64,000 nucleotides of DNA from Apus apus (taxonomy: Eukaryota; Chordata; Aves; Apodiformes; Apodidae): NCBI RefSeq assembly GCF_020740795.1, contig NC_067290.1, positions 21,337,001 to 21,401,000 on the forward strand, written 5' to 3'. Of this stretch, positions 54,245 through 62,545 are shown in pieces. The notes under the pieces are model-generated. The model did no database searches. It was not told the origin of the DNA and worked only from the letters and a program-made list of their open reading frames with translations. Every line of letters begins with the position of its first letter. The first letter of the stretch is position 1. The translations under genes and the position numbers were made by a program.

Positions 54245-54495
54245 AGACCACCCCACGGGAAGAAGCCCCTCACGGCGCGTGTGCTCAGGAGCGGCCACGG
54301 AGGGAAGTCCCCGAGCGCGGGCAGAGGCAAAGGTGCGGGGCTGCAGGGGCAGGCGGGCGGCCACCGCCGGTGCTGCCACTCCCGCAACCAGCAGCGACCC
54401 CTCAGCTCCCCGCATCCCTGCGGGCACAGCCCCAGCCCCTCCGCAGCAGCCTGCGGCAGAGGCACCAGCACGCCTCGATCAGGATGACTCCTTCC
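54245..54495. promoter_or_regulatory. Intronic CpG-dense patch, possible secondary promoter or enhancer
   Basis: More than twenty CpGs fall in about 250 bases (for example cacggcgcgtg, ccgagcgcgggc, ggcgggcggccaccgccgg), while the flanking sequence is CpG-poor. It lies 3.5 kb inside intron 1 from the main start codon. Such patches are often unmethylated alternative promoters or enhancers. Open frames cross it on both strands but none resembles a known protein, and no srGAP3 residues are encoded here. Transcription cannot be judged from sequence alone. Confidence 0.4.
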
Positions 54496-57400
54496 CACCA
54501 CGAGCAGAGCACAGACAATTCTCCAGGGAGGGAAAGAAGATAGGGAGTCATTATAGCTGATAAATCACCCCTGTGCACAAAGATTATTTGCCAGTTAAAC
54601 TCTCCTCAGGCCAGTCATGCTCCCCACACAAGATGTGGGCTCATCGATTCCTAAGGGCGGCCACAGGAGCAGGGCTGGGCTCCCAGGCTGCAGCAACGGG
54701 CTGGCTGGGCCGTGCTCTGCACCCCAACAGCCAGACCAAGAGGGCTTTCAGAAAAACTGGCCTAAAATCAGTATAAGCAACATTTTTTCCCCCCGTTATT
54801 CCCAGCTGCCTATCGGGCTCCTCCAGTAACACTGGGCAGCTGATGGGTTTCTGTGCACGTGGGGCACCACTAGCTGGTCCTTGCCTTGCAAGAGCCCCTA
54901 GCCCCAGCTGGCCCCCCTGACCCACACCCTGGCCACTTCCAACCCTCCCCGAGACCTTATCTTCAAAATGCATTTTAAATGTGCCTCTGCTCTCAGTTAC
55001 CTCCACTGCCACCACACTGCCGTGGATCCCCAGCACTCACACACAGGGTCTTCCACCTTTCTCCCTACTGTTTTATTGACCACACCACACAGACCACCCT
55101 GGGCTGTGTTCAGATTTCAGCCCCATCCTCCGTAACAGGACATCACTTCATACTTCCATCTTTTATCACCTTTGTATCTCAGCTCTTCCATGCCAACACT
55201 GTTTCCCTTAGTCTCCCTTGCTGCCACTCCCTTTTCTTTCTCCCTATTTCTTTTTCCATTTTAGTCTTTCTCTGAAGCTGTGGGTGTCCGTCTTCACCAC
55301 AGTAGTAGTGGTTTAGATATAAATAGAATATTGACTAAATCCCCAAAGGAAACAAACAAGGTATGTGGGATAATGAAGTGGCCTACATGAAATCCTGAGG
55401 TTTAGCCAAGAGAGGTGGCTCTTGCAGAAGGGGAGAAGCGGAGGTGGGTGTTCCTAGACACTGTCACAGGCTCAGGAGAAGATGTAGACAATGACAAACC
55501 CTCAAGCAAAGCAAAAGTCCCATTGCCTCTAAAGGGCATCCCTGGCACCCCATCCTGACACAATGACCAACCAGTGACCTTCCACTAAACTTTTCTGCCC
55601 AGTTACATTTTCTCCCACTGCCCCTACTGAATGAGCTACAACAGAACTCTGCATCAACCCCTTCCGAGTCAGATGTTTATCATCCTTCAACAGTTTAGCA
55701 CCAAGGGAAGATCAGAGCTGCCCTGGTCCCCACAGGGAGGTGGCAGGGAGGACAATGACCATCAGGATGGAGCCATGAGCACCGGAACCTCCTGACCTCA
55801 CCCAGGTGACCCTGAGACCACACCAGCCTTGTGGCAGACCTGAGGTGTCTCAGGGATGGAGCTGCCAGCACCGTGACGGCAGCACAGGCAGGCCTTGGGG
55901 TCCAGCTCCTCCCGCCTCACTCCAGCTTTGGGCACAGCTGAGCCCTGATCACACACGAGTTAACCTTCCCTCAGATGGAAATGCAGACCAAGTACCCTAA
56001 ATCAGAAAATAAACACTTCTGGAGGTGTAATTAGGCACAGAATAGCATCAAGGAAATTACTAACAGCCCCTCAGCAAACTGTGTTACAGCTGTCCAGAAA
56101 AGCGGCCCAAACCATGATTGCTGTGGTGCAATAAAACACCCTTATAACATAACCCCAGCACTAACTGTCTAACATATGGAAACCATGAGGCTACAGAAGT
56201 CCGGCCAGGAATGATCATGGCAAATGAGTATTCCAGTGACAAAGAATAACAAGAAAAAACACCGGAGATGTCTGCAGCAAAGCTTCTGGAACAGATCAGA
56301 CCCAGTCCTGCCTCCAGCCACCCCACTGCAGCCCCAAGCACCCGAGAAGCAGGAACCACCTGGCCCAGGACATCTTCAAGAACAAGATGAAAACATGGGG
56401 CAGTCGCTATGAATAAACACAAATCCCCTCCCAAAACACAGAACAATCCCACAGGCTAAAAGAATATTTCCTCTGCTTAACTGCAGGGTGCAATAACATC
56501 AATTTGCCCAAATTACACACAAGCAGAAAGGTAATTGGCACTAAGCAGAGCATGTTGTGACTGTTACATCACTCTTGGAAGCCAACTACAAAAGAGTGAA
56601 AGGCAAGAAAGTAAACAGTGGCACGGAATCAGACAGCCCCTTCCCCAGCATCCTTCCATCTGCCATGGCACTGCAGCATTTCACAGCGCTGCGTGCGGCT
56701 CAGACAGCACCCAGCTCAAGATCCAACATGTCAAGTGACCTCTGGAGGAAACAGGAAACCTGTTTGCTTTGCACATTCACAGGTTAATTCTCAGAAAAGC
56801 TTTTTTATATTTTTCATTCACTCTGTCTTAACCAAAGCCTTAAACACAACAAAATGGTGATCGCACACCTATATAAAACCAAATGGAGACGGGAGACAAT
56901 TTTGTGTAACAGCAGGGAACTCAAAGGGGGCAGAGCTTAGGGAGGTGTTCAGCAAGCAGCTGAGCACACTCTAGCAGAAAGTGGGAAAGAAATTATCAGG
57001 AACTAACAGAATTAGGAATTGCTGCAATAATGACTAGACTTACAACCTGAAGTTATCAAAAATATCAGTTAATACAGTTTGCTACTGATCCTAAAAATGC
57101 TATGTCTGTAACAGAGAGATGGCTGCACAGGCTAATGTTTTTGTCTGTGCACACACATCCTGACACAGTCTCTCACCAGCCTGCAGACCTTCCTGATGCT
57201 TCAGAGAGTACCAACTTTCCAGAAGAAGTCTAACTGCCACAGACATTAATTTGGAGTCTGATATTTGAAGCCTACTGGTCTCGATAGACAAAACCTTTAA
57301 TCATATCCTTCTCCAACGTTTGGAAACAAAGCGGTCTGCTTCAAACGTCTTCATCCTGCAATGCCAGGACTTGCATAATAACGACCGTGTCCCCTGAAAT

Positions 57401-57885
57401 CGCGGGCCCTGGCGCTCGGCGAAGTTCCTTACATAAGACCCGCAGGACCAGCGCTCCCCGGCCCGAGCTCCACGTCCCCGGGAAGGCCGGTTTCCCCGCC
57501 AGGCACCGCTGCACCCCAGGCCCCCGTGCCCCCCGGCAGCGCCCGGCGCCGCGGTGGCAGGGCCCGGGGTGACGTGCGGGCGGCTGCGGGTCCCGGCGCC
57601 CACCGCCCGCACAGCGAGACCCTCCCCGCCACAGCCAGGTCTGAATAACCAGCCCCCCCGCAGCCCGACACGGCCAAGCAGCAGCAGCAGCGCCGGAGCT
57701 CCGGCCGCCGGTACCGCCGGGAGCTACCGCCGAACCCCCGGGGCCGCTCCCCGCCGCAGCGCCCGCGGGGAGGGGACGGCAGCGGGGAGCGGTGCGGGCT
57801 CCCGCAGCCCCAGCCCCGCCCGCCCCGCACACAAAGGCGGCCCCGCAGCCCGCCCGCCCCGCAGCGCGGCGGCCCCGCTCCGCAC

Positions 57886-57952
57886 CTTTGACTTGCGCCT
57901 CATAGTCGGCGATGATTTCTTTGTCCTTCTTGAACTTGCCCTGCGATGACAT
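57886..57952 (-). CDS. SRGAP3: SRGAP3 coding exon 1 (start codon)
   Basis: The ATG is at 57952-57950, in context CGCGCCATGT (G at -3). It is followed by 21 codons and one base of codon 23, then donor G|GTGCGG at 57886/57885. The product begins MSSQGKFKKDKEIIADYEAQ and then VK, close to the conserved srGAP3 N-terminus, with a few conservative changes. The final G joins AA at the start of exon 2 to complete Glu23, so the frame holds across 47.7 kb. The open frame continues upstream with no closer ATG; the upstream in-frame possibilities are near-cognate codons only. This ATG is therefore taken as the start, in agreement with the family. Reading on past the donor runs into CpG-island intron and is not real coding. 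Confidence 0.97.
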
Positions 57953-58021
57953 GGCGCGGGAGAGCGCGGGCTGCGCCGGGACGCCCGCTCCGCGCACCGC
58001 ACCGCCGGCCCCGCCGCCGCC

Positions 58022-58060
58022 TCACCCGGCCGCGGCCCCGCCGCCTGCGGCTGCCTTCAT
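58022..58060 (-). other. Short upstream ORF in the SRGAP3 leader
   Basis: ATG at 58060-58058, eleven further codons and a TGA at 58024-58022 give a 12-residue Ala/Gly-rich peptide. It ends about 70 bases before the SRGAP3 start codon. The -3 base is C, so initiation would be weak. It matters only if transcription starts upstream of 58060, because its ATG overlaps the CCAAT box. Translation is not predictable from sequence. Confidence 0.4.
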
Positions 58061-58063
58061 TGG
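58059..58063 (-). promoter_or_regulatory. CCAAT box
   Basis: CCAAT on the SRGAP3 sense strand, within GCCGCCAATGAAGG, 107 bases upstream of the start codon. NF-Y sites of this kind usually lie 60-100 bases upstream of the transcription start. If used, that would place the start close to the coding ATG and give a short leader. Confidence 0.5.
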
Positions 58064-58225
58064 CGGCGCCGGGGACCCCGCGCAGCGCCGCCGGCCTGGA
58101 GCCGAGCCCCGAGCCCCGCACCCGAGCCGAGCCGCCCAGCGCTCCCGCACCCGCCGAGCCCGCCGCCAGCCGAGGCGGGGCCTGGCGCGGCTCCCGCGCT
58201 CAGGTTGCGCGCGGGGCGGAGCCGC

Positions 58226-58250
58226 CGCGAGGGGCGGGGCGGGGCGGGCG
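58226..58250. promoter_or_regulatory. GC-box (Sp/KLF) cluster
   Basis: Consecutive GGGGCGGGGC-type motifs at 58231-58250, with a further one at 58212-58219 and another near 58174. These are classic Sp1-family sites, about 280 bases upstream of the start codon. Confidence 0.55.
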
Positions 58251-58291
58251 CCCCTGCGGCTGCCGCGCCCGGCGGGAGGGGCCGGCCCCGC

Positions 58292-58335
58292 GGGTGGCGG
58301 GGGGGGGAGCGGGGCAGCTGCCGGGGGGCGCGGGG
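58292..58335 (+). other. G-quadruplex-prone G-run cluster
   Basis: Runs of three or more G (58292-58294, about 58299-58307, 58311-58314, about 58323-58328 and about 58332-58335), with short loops, satisfy the usual intramolecular G4 pattern on the plus strand. The plus strand is the non-sense strand for SRGAP3. It lies between the GC boxes and the minisatellite. Folding is predicted, not shown. Confidence 0.55.
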
Positions 58336-58451
58336 CCGCCCCTTGCCGGGCCGGCAACGCGCGGCTGGGCCCGGCTGGCGCCCCCGCCCCTCGCCAGCAA
58401 GGCGGCTGCGTTAATGAGCCGCCCCCCGCCGCACCGGCCGGGCAGCGCAGC

Positions 58452-58873
58452 GGTGTGCCCGGCGGGGCAGAGGTGTGCCCGGCGGGGCAGAGGTGTGCCT
58501 GGCAGGACGGTGTGCCCGGCAGGACGGTGTGCCCGGCAGGACGGTGTGCCCGGCGGGGCGGTGTGCCCGGCGGGACGGTGTGCCCGGCGGGGCGGTGTGC
58601 CCGGCGGGACGGTGTGCCCGGCGGGGCAGAGGTGTGCCTGGCAGGACGGTGTGCCCGGCGGGGCGGTGTGCCCGGCAGGGCGGTGTGCCCGGCAGGACGG
58701 TGTGCCCGGCAGGACGGTGTGCCCGGCGGGGCGGTGTGCCCGGCAGGACGGTGTGCCCGGCGGGGCAGAGGTGTGCCCGGCGGGGCAGAGGTGTGCCCGG
58801 CAGGACGGTGTGCCCGGCGGGGCGGTGTGCCCGGCGGGGCAGAGGTGTGCCTGGCAGGACGGTGTGCCCGGCG
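58452..58873 (+). repeat. GC-rich promoter minisatellite, 23 full units plus one partial
   Basis: Unit GGTGTGCCYGGCRGGRC, 17 bp. Six units carry a 3-base AGA extension (20 bp): 58452, 58472, 58611, 58750, 58770 and 58824. The other seventeen are 17 bp. A last partial unit is 58861-58873. Variation is confined to three positions inside the unit and the optional AGA. The C-to-T variant (tgcctgg) occurs in three units (58492, 58631, 58844) and always right after an AGA unit. The unit has no stop codon in any frame and 17 is not a multiple of 3, so long artificial ORFs appear on both strands. The array is 0.5 kb upstream of the SRGAP3 start codon, at the outer edge of the CpG island. High unit similarity implies ongoing expansion and length polymorphism. 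Confidence 0.98.
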
Positions 58874-58990
58874 CGCCCCTGGAGCCCCGCGGTGCCAGCC
58901 CAGGCCCGCAGCGTCCCCACCGCCCCGCACAGCGCGCGCCGCTGCCAAGGCCCCTCTGACCCACAGGCCAGCGATTCGGCCGCGAGGGAT

Positions 58991-61900
58991 TTATGATACG
59001 AAAGCAAGAACATGCAGCACATGGGAGAGCTGAGTGGCACGCTGAAACTCCCGGGCTGCCCAGCTCAACCCGCTGTATCTTCTGGCTGGCACCACCCTTT
59101 CAACCTGCGTGGGGAAAGCTCCAGGCCCCGACACATGGCAAAGGCTGTTCAGAGCAACAAGCCAATGTCTGGTTTTGCTGTTCCTCAGGAGCAGGCCCAG
59201 CACACATGTGGAAGGCCGTTTTGAGGAGTGAGACTCCTGCTTCGCAGCTGGCAGCAGAAAGCTCACACCCAGACAGCTCTGTGAGGGGTGCATAGCTGGA
59301 CAATCCCTTCTCCTGTGCGGGCTCCGTCTGTGCAGGAGCAGCCCTGGGTGCAGAGCTCGCTGCAGAGCCCCTGGGGGTCAGGCTGACAGGAGTGAAAGCC
59401 CCTCCACAAACTGAGGATCCGATCACAGTGGGTTTCATCCAGAAGCTGCTTTGAGAGAGGAGCTGCACTAGAATAGATTTGTAATTTTTTGTTAACAATA
59501 AGGGAAAAGGCAAAAATGTTCATTCTAGCAGAAGCACCAATGCTATTTAAGGCTCTTTTCCAGGGGTTTTCTGGTTGAGTAAGAAAGAGTATTTGGGACC
59601 CAGTGCCATGAAAATACCCCCACGCTTTTGCCAGCGATGTGTTTCCAAAGCAGCACGTACTGGTTCTCGTGCTGCTACCCAGGCTCCTGGGAAGCCAGAC
59701 CCTCTGTATGGCTCCTCTGTCCAGCCCAGCTACCCTCCGATGGCTGCTCTGCACAATGAATCCTTTTGTTGCTATCTTGTGTGGAGCGAATTCAGGGAGG
59801 TTTGATGATTCACAGTTATCCTGCCAGCTTACAAAAAAATAAACCAAGCCTATTAAACAAATAATTTACCTAGCCCTCCCAGGCAAGACAGAAGAGCATT
59901 CTGCATTTCCAGCAGCCATGAAAGACCCAGAGAGGAGGGAGACAAAGCAAGTGCTGCCGGGGGAAGCAGCAGCCTGTGCCGAGGGCTGCAGGGCTGAGCA
60001 GCCATCACTGCCCAGGGCTGAGGAGCTCAGGGGGAGCACAGGGAGCAGCTTCAGGCCTCGCTGGACATGGGGAGAGGCAGAGCACAGGGACCACAGAGCA
60101 GGAAAGGGCATGGGAGGCTGTGAGCATGGACCTGAGTGCAGGACCTGCTTCCCTCATCTCAGCAAGGAAGGTGGGGCAGGATTAGGGAAACACCAGCAGA
60201 GCAGTGTTGACACCTCTGTTAAGGACACCTAGGCAGTCTGGAAGAAAAAACATCAGTTGCTGAACTGAGGTAAAGAGAAGGGGTAAGGGAGAAGGAAGCT
60301 GTTAATTTGGGATGGGGAATCAGGAAGCTGTGCCCTCTCTGCCCAAAGAGGTGTCCATCCAGCAGCTGCAGCCCACAGCAGTGCAGGCAGCAGGCTGGCC
60401 CTGCCCCTCTGCCTGGGTCTGTTTGCATCACTCACCAATACCCCTAACATCTTGTGTCAGAACACCTGTGGAACACCATTTAGCTAGATCTGAGGAGTTT
60501 TGCAGCACTGAGAATGGAGGGGTGAGACCCACAGGCCAGTTGGGAACACAGCACGTTACCATTTAGAAGAATGGGCAATGCAGAAGGCAGAGAGGAGCGA
60601 GTCCAAGTGCTGTGTGCAGGGAGGTGGCTGCAAGACAAAAACTGTCTCCAAAATGTTGCTTAGCTTGGGTAAGGAATTCTTGGTGCTGGACAATGTAACC
60701 GCTGACAGAGGGAAATGGAAGAGAGATCAGAGATCTATTAAGCTTCTAGTGGCTGTGATAAAGGAAAACAGAAAAATAGCACAAATTCATACAGGATGGG
60801 AACATGGCAAGATTTTTCACTGAGAGTGATTCTGTCCAGAAAAGTGGATGTGTAACAGACCTCAAGAGAAGAGAGGGCTGAGCCAGGCTGGGAGCTGATT
60901 CCAGGGTGTTTGGGTGCAGGCATGGAAACAAGAAAACAGAAGGACATTGTAGCTGAAAAAAGGAGAAAATGGGAGTGTCTCGGGCATTGTACTGGCCATA
61001 ATAAATCACCTGTGGAACAAAAGGTCCAGGAGATAAGCCTCAGTCGGCTGCAGAGGATCTGCACAATCCTCTCCATTGATGCGCTGCCCCTCTGCACCAC
61101 TCACGCTTCATGTTTATCTGCTGCTCCAAAAGCACGAGCTTGGTAGTAAATCTTGCTCTACATAAAAACACAGTTTTTGGCAGGACTACTCTAGTGGGAA
61201 AGAAGAATAATAACAAGCGTTCTGTGAGCCAAGTGACAGCCCTGCAGCTGTCGGGCTCGGTGGGCTCCAACAGAGATGCTGCTGGGAGCCCCTCGCTCCC
61301 GGCCTGGCAACACCAAATGTGGCTGCATTCCCTGCCAGGGAAATCTGGGAAGGGGCTGGGATGCTGTGTGTGAGTCCCAGCCCAAGCCTGGGGTTAGCCT
61401 GGTCTGCCCAGGGTTGTCCTTGGAGCGGGGCTGGAGAGGGAATGCCAAGAGAAGCTGGGAGGTGTCAAAGAATGATCCTGCGGGAAGATGAGGTCTCTGG
61501 AGACGGTGGTGTCGGGATAGCAAAAGATCTGTCATACACCACTACAACATATCATTTTCCAAAGCAAGTCAAGCCAACCTACGTATTAATTACATGCTTG
61601 TAAAGCACAGGGCCACTGATGTTGTGTTCCTTTGCAGCAAGGACCACTGTGGTTGGGACCTTATGGTTCGGAGCTCATTCTCCACAAAAAAAAGAAACAA
61701 ACAAACAGAAATGAAGAAACACAGGCCATTTTATAATAGATGAATCCCAGCAGCAGTTACCTCTCCTTGTAGCATTCACAGGTATTAGGAGAGCAGATAC
61801 CAAATATTTCTAATAACAGCCTGTGTCACAGGGCAGATTTTTGTTTTCTTGCTGGACTGGTTCAAGCGTGGGTGGCTGCCCTGAGGGTGAGAGGAGCACT

Positions 61901-62412
61901 GAGGATGTGACACACCTTTGGTCACAATAGCATGCAACACAGTGCTGAAAGAAAAAACAACAAACAATCATGAGATTATGCAACAGTGTCAGGATTTTCT
62001 GCTATTCAAACATCACTAAAATTAAAGAAGCAGTGATGTCTAAAGAAAAATAATCCAATCATAATTTAATCATATTTAATAAATATCAACATCTACGATA
62101 ATTTACTTCTTACTTAAAGCAGCCTTTAAAGAGGAAGGATTACATTATAATTTGCTTGGTGACACTTTCAACACAGAATTTTTAAATGAGGAATGGGATG
62201 GGATTTAATAATAATAAATACTCCAAGCTTGAAGCATAGAGAAACCAACGGTAGCTATGGCAACGCAGGCACTCCAGCAGGGCTAATGCAGATTACTTCC
62301 AGGGCAGTAGCCTTCTGTGTGCTCAGGAAGCAGAGGTAATGTTTGCTTAAAGCAATTCCTAAATTAAGGAAAATTCTTTAGGCAGAAGCTGCCTTGCTCT
62401 CTTTGTTTCCAG
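58991..62412. other. Upstream intergenic sequence, no gene recognised
   Basis: Base composition falls back to normal after the CpG island. Several frames of 60-190 codons exist (for example minus 59263-59847 and plus 59918-60232), but they overlap others, lack splice context and show no known family. In mammals the next gene upstream of SRGAP3 is THUMPD3; none of its conserved sequence was recognised here. No CR1 copy was seen. Confidence 0.6.
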
Positions 62413-62545
62413 CTTCAGACTGTCAGTGTTTCCTGATCTGCTCCCCACATACCCCGCTGCTGAGGAGGGGCTGCCGGACCCCGTGCCCAGCAGGACCCGC
62501 CGCCGGCTGAGCCTCCGGGGCTCCCGCTCTGACACGCTTCCCAGG
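62413..62545 (+). other. Candidate exon of an unidentified gene or transcript
   Basis: A 133 bp GC-rich island (about nine CpGs) is set in AT-rich flanks. It is bounded on the left by a strong acceptor (ctctctttgtttccag, AG at 62411-62412) and on the right by a donor CCAGG|GTGAGG (GT at 62546-62547). One plus frame is open throughout (44 codons after a split first base): it starts FRLSVFPDLLPTYP and contains PSRTRRRLSLRGSRSD, which resembles a basic, kinase-site-like segment. If unspliced, that frame stops at 62566. I do not recognise the protein. The minus strand is also open across the same stretch, so coding on either strand or a non-coding exon are alternatives. No partner exon was found in the window. 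Confidence 0.3.

Larger units (their letters stand above)
10213..57885 (-). other. SRGAP3: SRGAP3 intron 1 (47.7 kb)
   Basis: The intron has donor AAAG|GTGCGG (57886/57885) and acceptor AG at 10214-10213. 10.2-15.5 kb: no gene; A18 (12257-12274) and A14 (13256-13269) homopolymers. 15.5-23.0 kb: one old CR1 scrap, otherwise unassigned. 23.0-28.8 kb: three CR1 copies of one subfamily in opposing orientations. 28.8-47.4 kb: two more CR1 pieces, the 23-bp tandem repeat at 39.9 kb, a CpG patch at 41.9 kb and AT-rich DNA at 42.3-42.9 and 44.3-44.6 kb. 47.4-57.4 kb: one old CR1 copy, the 19-bp tandem at 50.8 kb and CpG patches at 51.7 and 54.2-54.5 kb. From about 57.38 kb the promoter CpG island begins. 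No host gene nested on either strand was recognised. Long first introns are usual for srGAP genes and often carry enhancers. Confidence 0.9.
57380..58990 (-). promoter_or_regulatory. SRGAP3: SRGAP3 promoter CpG island
   Basis: About 1.6 kb of very GC- and CpG-rich sequence surrounds coding exon 1, with sharp transitions to ordinary sequence near 57380 and 58990. No TATA box was seen at a sensible position. The island contains an inverted CCAAT box, a GC-box cluster, G-runs and the minisatellite, each listed separately. A dispersed, TATA-less CpG promoter is typical of broadly or neuronally expressed genes. The transcription start cannot be fixed from sequence; it probably lies between the start codon and the GC boxes (57953-58260). 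Part of the GC wealth beyond 58450 comes from the minisatellite rather than promoter sequence. Confidence 0.85.

Noticed and set aside
57341..57949. Long continuation of SRGAP3 exon 1 past its donor
   Set aside because: The srGAP3 match ends exactly at the GT at 57885-57884 and resumes in phase at exon 2; the remainder is CpG-island intron translation.
57912..59033. Open frames of 170-373 codons over the CpG island and minisatellite, both strands
   Set aside because: They exist because the 17-bp unit has no stop in any frame and the island is AT-poor. They give Arg/Pro/Gly or Cys-rich periodic text in every frame and no known protein.
60910..61146. 79-codon plus-strand frame with a Leu/Ile-rich middle part
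   Set aside because: No acceptor or donor bounds it convincingly, the opposite strand is equally open, and no family is recognised.
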